From DASXBA01 sp036406475 (GTDB taxonomy: Bacteria; Actinomycetota; Thermoleophilia; Solirubrobacterales; Thermoleophilaceae), in NCBI GenBank assembly GCA_036406475.1, contig DASXBA010000007.1:16870-80869 (forward strand): DNA of 64,000 nt, written 5' to 3'. This document shows positions 24,427 to 32,291 of the stretch, piece after piece (the stretch's first letter is position 1; each line of letters starts with the position of its first letter). The notes under the pieces are model-generated. The model saw only the letters and a list, made by a program, of their open reading frames with translations, did not search any database and was not told the DNA's origin. The translations under genes were made by a program, and so were the position numbers.

Positions 24427-24459
24427 CGACAGCCAGCCCCCTAGACTTGCCCTCTGGCC

Positions 24460-24942
24460 ATGGCGAGCAACGACCCCACGGATACGGGCGGGCTCTTCGT
24501 CGGGCGACGGCCTGGCACGGGCCCGGTCCGCTACCGATCACGGCCCGAGCGCACGGGCGCACCGCGGCAGCGCGCCGACAGCCTGCTCGCGTTCGGGATC
24601 CTCGTTCTCGAGTGCCTGCTCTGCCTGACCCTGTTCGGGCCGCAGCCGGCGGCATGGCTGTGGGTCGGCTCCCAGGTCCAGTACCTGACCGGCTTCGTCA
24701 CGGCGGGGATCACCTCGATCATGGTCGGCTGCTGCGCCTCGTTGTTCCTCACGGTCGCGCTCTGCAAGCGGCTCGACCACGCCTGGAAGCTCGTGCGCCG
24801 CGCCGCCGGTCACAAGCAGGAGCGCGGGGCCCTGGAGCGGATCTTCGTGCTGAGCGTCGGGATCGCCACGGTCGGCTTCTGCACCTGGTTGTTCCTGATC
24901 CACGGCCCCGGCTCGTCGTTGGTCCCCGGCCAGCCGGCCTGA
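24460..24942 (+). CDS. Hypothetical three-helix membrane protein
   Basis: 160 residues. A polar, Arg-rich N-terminus of about 40 residues precedes helices at LLAFGILVLECLLCLTLFG, LTGFVTAGITSIMVGCCASLFL and IFVLSVGIATVGFCTWLFL. Several Cys lie in the helices. No known domain recognised. Its stop overlaps the start of the aminotransferase gene (TGATG), so the two are translationally coupled, but a functional link is unclear. Confidence 0.7.
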   Translation: MASNDPTDTGGLFVGRRPGTGPVRYRSRPERTGAPRQRADSLLAFGILVLECLLCLTLFGPQPAAWLWVGSQVQYLTGFVTAGITSIMVGCCASLFLTVALCKRLDHAWKLVRRAAGHKQERGALERIFVLSVGIATVGFCTWLFLIHGPGSSLVPGQPA

Positions 24943-26039
24943 TGGGGCTGCTCGACTACTACCGCCAGTTCGAGGAGGTCGACGAGGAGGAGCTGAACGT
25001 CGCGCGGCGCGAGCGTCGGCGGCGCGAGAAGGAGTTGGCGCTCCAGGAGGTGCCGGAGCTCGACCTGTCGGGCACGGAGTGGCCGGACATGCCGAACTCG
25101 GAGGTCGTGAACGCGTCGATCTACACGGCGCGCGGTCGCGTGAACGGCTACCCCGACCGCCACGCGGAGGACGTGCGCCGCATGCTCGCCGAGCGCCACG
25201 AGGTAGAGCCCGAGCAGATCGCGGTGGGCAACGGGGCCGCCGAGCTGCTTCAGTCGGCCGCGCTGGCGCTGCTCTCCGAGGGCGACGAGCTCGTCATGCC
25301 CTGGCCCTCCTATCCGCTCTACCCGCTCATGGCCACGCGCGCCGGAGCCAGGCCCGTCGCGGTCGACCACCTCGAGGACCTGCGCGGCGCCGTCGGCGAC
25401 CGCACGAGGGTCGTGGTCATCTGCAACCCCAACGACCCGACGGGCACCTACCTGGCCGCGGAGGAGGTCGGTGCGCTCGCCGCCGGCCTGCCGAGAGAGG
25501 TTCACGTGCTCGTGGACGAGGCGCTCGTCCACTTCCAGGACGTCGAGCCGATCGACTCCGTGCTGCGACTCACCGACGCCTTCCCCAACCTGCTCGTCTT
25601 CCGCACGTTCTCCAAGGCTTACGGCTTGTCGGGGCTGCGGGCCGGCTACGCGGTGGGCTCGACCTCCGCCACCCGGACGCTCGATGCGATCGCCCCGGTG
25701 CTGGGCGTGAACGCCCTGACCCAGGCGGCGCTCGCACAGACGCTCAAGATCGGCGGGCCCGAGGTGGAGCGCCGCCGCGCCAGCGTGATCAAGGAGCGGA
25801 CTCGCCTGCTCGACGCCCTCCGCGAGCTACCGGTGGACGTGAGCGACAGCCAGGCCAACTTCATCTGGCTGGCCGCGCGCGGCGTGTCCGGCAACGAGCT
25901 GACCGCCCGCCTCGGCAACCAGGGCGTGATCGTCGCGGCTGGCGGACCGCTCGGAGCGGACGACCACATCCGCGCCGCAATCCGCAACAGCGGCGCCACC
26001 GACAGGCTGCTGAACGCGCTCGAGCGTGCTCTAGCCTGA
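24942..26039 (+). CDS. Class I/II PLP-dependent aminotransferase (HisC-like)
   Basis: 365 residues, ATG overlapping the upstream stop. GNGAAELLQ, the cofactor-binding VVVICNPNDPTGTY and the Schiff-base lysine in FSKAYGLSGLRAGY mark the histidinol-phosphate aminotransferase branch. The N-terminal 40 residues are charged and helical (EEVDEEELNVARRER) and longer than in HisC. It is not within a his operon, so a role in another amino-acid or cobalamin-like pathway is possible. Substrate open. Confidence 0.87.
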   Translation: MGLLDYYRQFEEVDEEELNVARRERRRREKELALQEVPELDLSGTEWPDMPNSEVVNASIYTARGRVNGYPDRHAEDVRRMLAERHEVEPEQIAVGNGAAELLQSAALALLSEGDELVMPWPSYPLYPLMATRAGARPVAVDHLEDLRGAVGDRTRVVVICNPNDPTGTYLAAEEVGALAAGLPREVHVLVDEALVHFQDVEPIDSVLRLTDAFPNLLVFRTFSKAYGLSGLRAGYAVGSTSATRTLDAIAPVLGVNALTQAALAQTLKIGGPEVERRRASVIKERTRLLDALRELPVDVSDSQANFIWLAARGVSGNELTARLGNQGVIVAAGGPLGADDHIRAAIRNSGATDRLLNALERALA

Positions 26040-26044
26040 CTCGC

Positions 26045-26500
26045 GTGGCCGGCGTCGTAGAGCAGCTCACCATCTCACCCAAGCCGCACCAGCTTCCGTC
26101 GCCGGTCGAGCACATCGAGGTGGTGCCCGGACAGGGCCCGCGCGGCGACCGCAAGTTCATCCCCGAGCCGAAGAAGCGGAAGGGCAAGGACCTGACGCTG
26201 ATCGAGGCCGAGGCGCTCGAGGGGCTGCGGGCCGAGACCGGGATCGAGATGACCCACGAGGAGTCCCGGCGCAACGTGCTCACCCGCGGGATCCGCCTGA
26301 ACGACCTCGTCGGCAAGCGCTTCCGCGTTGGCGAGGTCGAGTGCGAGGGCGTGGTGCTCAACGACCCCTGCACCCATCTCGAGAGCATGACCTACCCCGG
26401 TGTGCAGGCCGGCCTCGACAACCGCGGCGGCCTGCGGGCGAACGTGCTGAACGGCGGCACCATCAAGGTCGGCGACGACGTCGCCGAGCTCTCAGGCTAG
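26045..26500 (+). CDS. MOSC-domain protein
   Basis: 151 residues from the GTG at 26045, five bases after the aminotransferase stop. The MOSC core is visible: RGDRKFIPE, ESRRNVLTRGIRLNDLVGKRFRVGE and the conserved Cys in NDPCTHLE. MOSC domains bind sulfur and molybdenum cofactor intermediates (YiiM, molybdenum cofactor sulfurase C-terminus). A stand-alone version of this size is common and mostly uncharacterised. The 3' end overlaps the HhH-GPD gene by 4 bases on the other strand. Confidence 0.87.
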   Translation: MAGVVEQLTISPKPHQLPSPVEHIEVVPGQGPRGDRKFIPEPKKRKGKDLTLIEAEALEGLRAETGIEMTHEESRRNVLTRGIRLNDLVGKRFRVGEVECEGVVLNDPCTHLESMTYPGVQAGLDNRGGLRANVLNGGTIKVGDDVAELSG

Positions 26501-27042
26501 GCCGGCGCCTTCGACCACTCCGCCTTGTGCCGGCGCTTGGTGGCCTGGTAGTCCGCCAGCGCCTGCGCGGAGTCGACGTCCCCCAGCGTCGGGTGCCAGG
26601 GCACGAGCCCCTCGGCGGCCTTGACGCCGAAGCGCTTCGCGAGGACCGAGCCCAGCGACTTGACCTTCATCTCGCCGAAGCCGGGCAGCCCGGCGATGTT
26701 GGCCCGCAGCTCGTCGGAGTCCGCGGCCTCGGTCCAGACGCGCGCGGCGTCGCCGTCGTAGCGGTCCTGCACGTGCAGCGCCAGCTCGTGCACCCGCTGC
26801 GCCATCGCCCCGGGGAAGCGATGGACCGCCGGCCGCTCGCGGAAGATCGGCTCGAGGTCGGCACCGGCGAGCGTGGCCGCGTCCAGGGCGCCGAGCCGCT
26901 CGCGGATCACGAGCGGACCGGCGAACGCCTTCTGGACCGTCACCTGCTGGTCGAGCGCGAACCCGACGAGAAGCGCCATCGGATCCGAGGCGATCAGCTC
27001 GTTGGCTTCGTCCGAGTCGGTGAAGTAGAGGCGGTCGGGCAT
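26497..27042 (-). CDS. HhH-GPD-type base-excision-repair-like protein
   Basis: 181 residues, with the pattern of small actinobacterial helix-hairpin-helix glycosylase-related proteins: MPDRLYFTDSDEANELI at the start, LLVGFALDQQVTVQKAFAGP and the hairpin region IAGLPGFGEMKVKSLGSVL. I see no iron-sulfur Cys cluster, and the catalytic Lys/Asp of the classic family is not obvious, so enzymatic activity is uncertain. The first 49 bases overlap the end of the GT4 gene, which makes it the last gene of the patatin-GT2-GT4 operon. Confidence 0.83.
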   Translation of the reverse strand: MPDRLYFTDSDEANELIASDPMALLVGFALDQQVTVQKAFAGPLVIRERLGALDAATLAGADLEPIFRERPAVHRFPGAMAQRVHELALHVQDRYDGDAARVWTEAADSDELRANIAGLPGFGEMKVKSLGSVLAKRFGVKAAEGLVPWHPTLGDVDSAQALADYQATKRRHKAEWSKAPA

Positions 27043-28187
27043 CGCGGTTCGAGGTTCAACCTACCGCGCAGCAGCTCGTCGTAGGCGGTGACCACAACGT
27101 CGAGCGAGTGCCGTTCGGCGCTCCTCCGCGCCTCGCGCCCGATCCGGGCCCGCAGGTCGGGGTCGCGCGCCGCCCTGAGGATGGCCTCGGCAAGGGCCGG
27201 AACGTCGCCCGTCGGATGGAGCAGGCCCGTGCGACCGTGCTCCACGACCTCTGCTGCGGCCGGGATGTCGCTCGCCACCAGCGTCCGGCCGCAGGCCTGT
27301 GTCTCCAGGTAGGCGAGTGCCTGCGCCTCCCCCGCCGAGGGCATCGCGACGACGTCGGCGGCGTTGATGTGGCGCGGCACCTCGGCGTGATGAACCCAGC
27401 CCGTGAAGCGGAAGGCCTCCGCGAGCCCGCGCTCGGCGCAGTCCGCCTCGAGCTCCTCGCGACAGGGCCCCTCGCCCACGACCGCGAACAGCGCCTCCGG
27501 CTCCTCGCGGAGGACGATCTCCGCGGCGGCCACCAGGTCGTGTGCGCGCTTCAGCCGCTTGAGGTTCGACACGTGCGCCACCACCAGCCGGCCGCCGGCG
27601 GCGGGAGCCGGCTGGAAGCGGTCGAGGTCGACCGGGTTGGGCACGACATGGACGCCGGGCACGCCCAGCCCGGCGAGCGTGTCCCGCATGTGCCGCGCGG
27701 AGCTGACGGGAACGTCTACCTGGCGCATGAGCCCGATCAATTGGTCCGCGAGCTCGGGCGGATAGGTGCCGCCGAGGATGCCCATGGTCGTGGCGCCCTG
27801 GATCAAGAGAACGGTCGGGATTCCGTTCGCCAGGCCTAGAACGTGCGGGGCGAACGACTCGCGGCCGATCACGATCGCGTCGGGGGTCTGATCCGCGACG
27901 GCCGCCGTCACGAGCTGCTCGATGCGCTCCCGCTCCAGCCGCCGGTAGTCGTCGGAAGGAGGTGTGTCCGGCGAGGTGTCGAGATAGGGGAGCGTGAAGC
28001 GCCGGAGCGGCAGGTCCGGATGCTCGTCGGCGAACGGGTCGCGGGCTCCGTCCGTGATCGGCGCGATCGCTTCGACGCGGTAGCCGCGGCGCGCCAGCCC
28101 GGGCAGGACCTGGGCCGCGACCAGCGCGCTGCCGCCCTGGTGCGGCGGCAGCGTCCCGACGTAGAGGAGCCGCGCGCTGCCGCTCAC
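26994..28187 (-). CDS. GT4-family glycosyltransferase
   Basis: 397 residues, GTG start overlapping the GT2 stop (GTGA). N-terminal Rossmann half: LLYVGTLPPHQGGSALVAAQVL. C-terminal half: NPVDLDRFQP and GRLVVAHVSNLKRLKRAHDL, with VGEGPC and the acceptor-side EAQALAYLETQACG, where the E-x7-E motif of GT4 enzymes is seen as E-x7-E. Transfers a sugar from an NDP-sugar with retention of configuration, in the cytoplasm. The acceptor is unknown; the operon with a patatin lipase and a GT2 enzyme hints at a glycolipid. Confidence 0.9.
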   Translation of the reverse strand: MSGSARLLYVGTLPPHQGGSALVAAQVLPGLARRGYRVEAIAPITDGARDPFADEHPDLPLRRFTLPYLDTSPDTPPSDDYRRLERERIEQLVTAAVADQTPDAIVIGRESFAPHVLGLANGIPTVLLIQGATTMGILGGTYPPELADQLIGLMRQVDVPVSSARHMRDTLAGLGVPGVHVVPNPVDLDRFQPAPAAGGRLVVAHVSNLKRLKRAHDLVAAAEIVLREEPEALFAVVGEGPCREELEADCAERGLAEAFRFTGWVHHAEVPRHINAADVVAMPSAGEAQALAYLETQACGRTLVASDIPAAAEVVEHGRTGLLHPTGDVPALAEAILRAARDPDLRARIGREARRSAERHSLDVVVTAYDELLRGRLNLEPRCPTASTSPTRTKPTS

Positions 28188-29080
28188 GCCGCCATGGCGC
28201 CGTGGCCGAAAGCGACCTCCCCGAGCAACGAGTGCCCGTGGTCGATCTCGCCGAGCAGGCGCAGGCCGCCGCGAACGCGTCCCGGGTCCTCCGCCCGCAG
28301 GTGGGCTCCGTACTCGCGGAAGCCCTGCGCGAGCCGCGGCGGCCGCAACCGCAGCAATGCTCGGAGCTCGCGGGCAGCGACGGAGCCCTCGGGCCCGTCG
28401 ACGAGCGCGTCGAGGAAACGAGCGTCGGCGGGAGACGGACACGGCTTGGGCTCGTCGCCGCTCACCCGCGCAAAGGTCCCGTGGCCGAGCGCGATCCGCG
28501 CGGCCGGTGCCATGGGATGCGGGCTGCGGCGCAGCCGCCCGAGCCTCCAGGCGAGCGCGGCTTCGTCGCCGCGATGGACGTAGCGGGCGCCGAGCATGAA
28601 GTAGGTGCCGAACACGTAGGCCGCGTCGTAGGGGGGCCGGTGCAGGCCGAGTATCGGCCTCTCCACCACCCAGCGCGTGTGCCAGCCCGCCCGCGCGAGG
28701 CTCATGTAGAAGTCGACCTCGGGAGCCGGCGTGTCGCGCAGGCCGCCGTCCGCGAACACGGAGCGGCGGAACATCTTTACTCCGGCGACCCTGCCCACCA
28801 GCGGATCGTCGAGGGCCCCTACCGCGATTGCCGTGTCCGGGCCCATCGCGCGCCGCAGCGTCTCGAAGCAGTCCGGCTCGAGGGTCATGTCGGCGTCGAC
28901 CTGCACGAAGTAGGGCGACTCGACCCGCGCGGCACCATCGTTGAGCGCCTTGTGGAAGGGCGTCACGCCGTCGACCACGACGACCTCCGACGCCGGCAGG
29001 GTCTGCTCGCGAATCGATGCGAGGGCGCACTCCGTCGTGGGCTCCCCCAGCGACAGGAGGACGGCTGCGACGTCCGTCAA
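28184..29080 (-). CDS. GT2-family glycosyltransferase
   Basis: 298 residues. A TTG at 29080 is taken as the start, because it overlaps the patatin stop (TTGA) and no ATG or GTG lies nearby at the right place. The GT-A features are LASIREQTLPASEVVVVDGV and the metal-binding DxD in VQVDADMTLEPD. The catalytic Asp is probably in PEVDFYMSLARAG. An early Asp is less clear, and the C-terminal third (RLRPPRLAQGFREYG) is not typical. Sugar transfer is likely, target unknown. Second gene of the patatin-GT2-GT4-HhH operon. Confidence 0.8.
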   Translation of the reverse strand: MTDVAAVLLSLGEPTTECALASIREQTLPASEVVVVDGVTPFHKALNDGAARVESPYFVQVDADMTLEPDCFETLRRAMGPDTAIAVGALDDPLVGRVAGVKMFRRSVFADGGLRDTPAPEVDFYMSLARAGWHTRWVVERPILGLHRPPYDAAYVFGTYFMLGARYVHRGDEAALAWRLGRLRRSPHPMAPAARIALGHGTFARVSGDEPKPCPSPADARFLDALVDGPEGSVAARELRALLRLRPPRLAQGFREYGAHLRAEDPGRVRGGLRLLGEIDHGHSLLGEVAFGHGAMAA

Positions 29081-30360
29081 GCCTCTTCGGACTGCCTGAG
29101 AAGAGCGCCGGTGGTCTGCTCGAGGATGCGCCGCCACGCCGCGGTCTTCTCGCGCTCCTCGGCGAACTTCCGCACGACCTTGCGGACGCGCGTGGCCGAG
29201 ATCTCGATGCCGTGCTTGGCGCAGAGCGCCTTGAGCCGGTCGTAGTCCTCGGCGAGCTTCAAGGTCACCGACTCGAAGCCGTGGCGCGCGATGTCCACTC
29301 GGCGGGTGAAGTTGAGGATGTTCGTCTCGAACATCAGCTCGTCGTCCGGGTCGGGCTCGATCAGGATGATGTCGACGCCCGGGTACTTCTCCGACCAGGT
29401 GCGGACGGCCTCGTGCAGGCGCTGATGGGCGAGCAGCTTGAACGCCTGATAGCCGATCTGCGGGAAGCCCATGTCCGCCACGCGGCGCACGCGGCTGCCC
29501 CACATCGTGGGGATGACCTTCTGGAAGTCGTTCACGTAGGGGACGAGCGGGTTGACGACGATCACGAACTTGGCGCCGTGCTCCACGGCGATGTCGACGT
29601 TCGTGGTCGAGCGGATGCCCCCGTCCACCAGGTGGCGGCCCTTGATGTCGACCGGCTTGTAGACCATCGGCAGCGCGGTGGAGGCGGCCACGGCGCGTGA
29701 GACCGGCACGTCGTCCCAATCGTCGGCGCCGAGGACGACCCGCTCGCACGTATCGAGGTCGGTGGCGGCCAGGTAGAGCTCGTTCTCGAGCAGGCGGAAG
29801 TCGTTGTGCCTGTCGGGGTCGCCGAGCACCTGCTCCAGGTAGCCCTCGACCGCCTGGCTGTCGTAGACGCCGGATGGCAGCGCCTCCGCGAGCCCCACCG
29901 CCAGGTCCACCACGGATGTGGAGCGGAGCTGGGTGAGCACGTTGCGAGCCAGCCCGAGCATCCGCAGGGGCAGTAGCGCGGCGGCCTGCGCGAACTCGAG
30001 GTAGTTGGGCCGCATCAGCGTGCTCCGGTCGACGTCCCGGAATGGGGTGGGCACCTGCTGGTTGACCACCCTCATCATCTCCTCGGGTGTGACCCCGTTG
30101 GCGGCCAGGCTGGCCACGAAGGCCCCGGCGCTGGTCCCCACGTACACGTCGAACTGGTTGACCGTGCGGTTCACGGCCAGGAGGTCGAGCGCCCGCAGGG
30201 CGCCGATCTCGTAGACGCCGCCCGTGAAGCCGCCGCCCCCGAGCACCAGCGCCGTGCGCGAACGGCGGCGCCGGCGAGAGGTCTTTGCGGGCGCCTTCCG
30301 CCGGCCGGCGGAGGGCTTCTCGAGCTTGACTACCTCGCCCATCTGCAACGGAAGTATCAC
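29077..30360 (-). CDS. Patatin-like phospholipase
   Basis: 427 residues. A basic N-terminal stretch (residues 20-36, RRKAPAKTSRRRRRSR) precedes the patatin fold. The oxyanion loop is LGGGGFTGGVY (40-50), the nucleophile elbow GTSAG has S77, and the catalytic Asp sits in VDGGIRS near residue 238. Hydrolyses acyl esters of phospholipids or storage lipids. A GTG start at 30360 is used; an in-frame ATG at 30342 is also possible. Starts the operon that continues with two glycosyltransferases. Confidence 0.9.
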   Translation of the reverse strand: MILPLQMGEVVKLEKPSAGRRKAPAKTSRRRRRSRTALVLGGGGFTGGVYEIGALRALDLLAVNRTVNQFDVYVGTSAGAFVASLAANGVTPEEMMRVVNQQVPTPFRDVDRSTLMRPNYLEFAQAAALLPLRMLGLARNVLTQLRSTSVVDLAVGLAEALPSGVYDSQAVEGYLEQVLGDPDRHNDFRLLENELYLAATDLDTCERVVLGADDWDDVPVSRAVAASTALPMVYKPVDIKGRHLVDGGIRSTTNVDIAVEHGAKFVIVVNPLVPYVNDFQKVIPTMWGSRVRRVADMGFPQIGYQAFKLLAHQRLHEAVRTWSEKYPGVDIILIEPDPDDELMFETNILNFTRRVDIARHGFESVTLKLAEDYDRLKALCAKHGIEISATRVRKVVRKFAEEREKTAAWRRILEQTTGALLRQSEEA

Positions 30361-30416
30361 GTAAGCGGCGGCGCGGCGACCGCACCCGTTCGCTCGCTAG
30401 CGTGTTCCGGGCCTCG

Positions 30417-31652
30417 ATGCCCGCTCTCACGACCGCCCGGGCGGCCGCGCTGCTGGCCGCCGCCGCCCTCCTGGCGCCCGGGACCGCCGCCGCGTCCCTG
30501 CACGGCAAGCTCGCCGGCGCGATGCGCCCGGCCGGCTCGCACTCGGGCGCCTACGTCTACAACGCGACGCAGGGCAAGACGGTCTTCCGCTGGCGCGACA
30601 CGCGGGCGCGCATCCTCGCCTCCAACACCAAGCTCTTCACCACCTCCGCGGCGCTCACCCGCTACGGCCCGGCCGGGACGCTCGGCACCGAGGTTCTCGG
30701 TGACGGCAGCCAGACGCCTGACGGCGTCTACCACGGCAACCTGTACCTGCGCGGTGGCGGCGACCCGACCTTCGGCAGCCGCCGCTTCATTCGCGCCAAC
30801 TACGGCAGCGGAGCGAGCGTGGAGACGCTCGGCGGCCGCATCGACCAGGCCGGGATCAAGGAGGTGAGCGGCCGCATCTACGGCGACGAGTCCCGCTTCG
30901 ACACCCTCCGCGGCGGCCCCGACTCGGGCTACGGCACGTCGATCTGGGTCGGGCCGCTGAGCGCGCTCTCGTTCAACCGCGGCCTCGCCAACTCGCGCGG
31001 CTCCGCATTCCAGACCAAGCCGCCGCTCACCGCGGCCAAGCGGCTTCAGGCGGTGCTCAAGCGGCGCGGGATCCGCGTCGACCACAGTGCCCGGCGCAAG
31101 AAGACCCCGTTGGCAGCGACCGTGATCGCGAGTGTCGACTCGCCGTCCATGGAGCGCCTGATCCGCCTGACCAACAAGCCCTCGGACAATTTCTTCGCGG
31201 AGATGCTGCTGAAGGACCTGTCCCTCCAGGCCACCGGCAAGGGCACCACGAAGCGCGGCGCCCGGATCGTGGCCCGCTTCGCCCGCGGCCTCGGCTCCCG
31301 TGTGCGGATCGTCGACGGCTCCGGCCTCTCAAGCTCAGACCGCGCCTCGCCCTACCGCGTCGGCCGCCTCCTGCGGTCGATGCTCAAGGGCGAGAATTTC
31401 GACCCCTTCTACGCCTCGCTCTCGCGCGCGGGCAGCGACGGGACGCTCGTCCACCGCATGCGCAGGGGCCCCGCCCACGGCCGCTGCCGCGGCAAGACCG
31501 GCACGCTCACGGGCGTGAGCGCGCTGTCCGGCTACTGCCGCGCCCGCTCGGGTGACTTGTACGTCTTCTCGGTCCTGATGAACGGCGTGAGCGTGTCGGC
31601 GGCGCACGGCCTCCAGGACAGGATCGCCCAGGCGATTGCCGGCGTTCGCTAG
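30417..31652 (+). CDS. dacB: D-alanyl-D-alanine carboxypeptidase/endopeptidase, PBP4 type (peptidase S13)
   Basis: About 411 residues from the ATG at 30417, which opens a signal peptide (TTARAAALLAAAALLAPGTAAA); a GTG at 30402 is an alternative. The three active-site motifs are present: SNTK (S69, K72), SDN (in NKPSDNFFAEM) and KTG (in GKTGTLTG). These act on peptidoglycan in the periplasmic-like space, cutting terminal D-Ala or cross-bridges. It is slightly shorter than E. coli DacB and stands alone, divergent from the patatin gene. Confidence 0.92.
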   Translation: MPALTTARAAALLAAAALLAPGTAAASLHGKLAGAMRPAGSHSGAYVYNATQGKTVFRWRDTRARILASNTKLFTTSAALTRYGPAGTLGTEVLGDGSQTPDGVYHGNLYLRGGGDPTFGSRRFIRANYGSGASVETLGGRIDQAGIKEVSGRIYGDESRFDTLRGGPDSGYGTSIWVGPLSALSFNRGLANSRGSAFQTKPPLTAAKRLQAVLKRRGIRVDHSARRKKTPLAATVIASVDSPSMERLIRLTNKPSDNFFAEMLLKDLSLQATGKGTTKRGARIVARFARGLGSRVRIVDGSGLSSSDRASPYRVGRLLRSMLKGENFDPFYASLSRAGSDGTLVHRMRRGPAHGRCRGKTGTLTGVSALSGYCRARSGDLYVFSVLMNGVSVSAAHGLQDRIAQAIAGVR

Positions 31653-31670
31653 AACCGCGCTGATCGAAGA

Positions 31671-32273
31671 CTAGTCCCGCTGGGCGGCCTCGATCGGCCT
31701 GCCGACGGTAAGGGCGTCCAGCAGCTCGGGATCGAGCCACTCCTTGTAGATCGCCTCCGGATCGACACCGAGCCCGTCGAGCATCTTGCTGAAGAAGCAG
31801 CGGGCCGCAGCGGCGGAGACGACGTCGATCACGTCGGCGTCGCTCAGGCCGAGTGAGCGCAGGCGGTCGATGTCGGCCTCCGTGACCGTGGTGGCGTCGT
31901 CCGCGACCTTGTCGGCCAGGTCCATTACCGCCACGTCGACCTCGTCGAGCCCGGCCGCGTGGTGGTCGATCGCGACCGCCCTGACCGCCTCGGCGTCCAT
32001 GAACTGGTCGGCCAGGATCGCGCCGTGGGCCAGGGCGCAGTAGCTCGATCGCAGTCGCCGCGCCGCTGCCAGCGTGGCGAGCTCGTAACGGCGCAGGTCC
32101 ATGCGCTCCTTGATCTCACCGTTGAGCTGGCGCCAGTACTTGTACAGCTCGGGCCTCAGCGAGAAGGCCCGCGTGAAGCTCGGGAGGCGGCCGATGTTCT
32201 CGCGGTCGGTCTCGTATATCTCCGCAACCGCGCCCGCGGCGTCGGCCTCGGGGATGGTCTCGATGTAAGCCAT
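31671..32273 (-). CDS. Carboxymuconolactone decarboxylase/AhpD-like peroxidase-related protein
   Basis: 200 residues. The family block is ELATLAAARRLRSSYCALAHG, with a single Cys and an H four residues later (C-x3-H) instead of the CxxC pair of true AhpD. This form is typical of uncharacterised peroxidase-related enzymes of about 190 residues. A role in peroxide handling is a family-based guess. It is 18 bases downstream of ligA on the same strand, so probably co-transcribed. Confidence 0.8.
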   Translation of the reverse strand: MAYIETIPEADAAGAVAEIYETDRENIGRLPSFTRAFSLRPELYKYWRQLNGEIKERMDLRRYELATLAAARRLRSSYCALAHGAILADQFMDAEAVRAVAIDHHAAGLDEVDVAVMDLADKVADDATTVTEADIDRLRSLGLSDADVIDVVSAAAARCFFSKMLDGLGVDPEAIYKEWLDPELLDALTVGRPIEAAQRD

Positions 32274-32291
32274 GAGCGCTCCTTTCTCGCG

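Noticed and set aside
26994..30360. Known defence system with a patatin effector (CBASS-like)
   Set aside because: No CD-NTase, ubiquitin-like or sensor gene is adjacent; GT2 and GT4 are not part of such systems.
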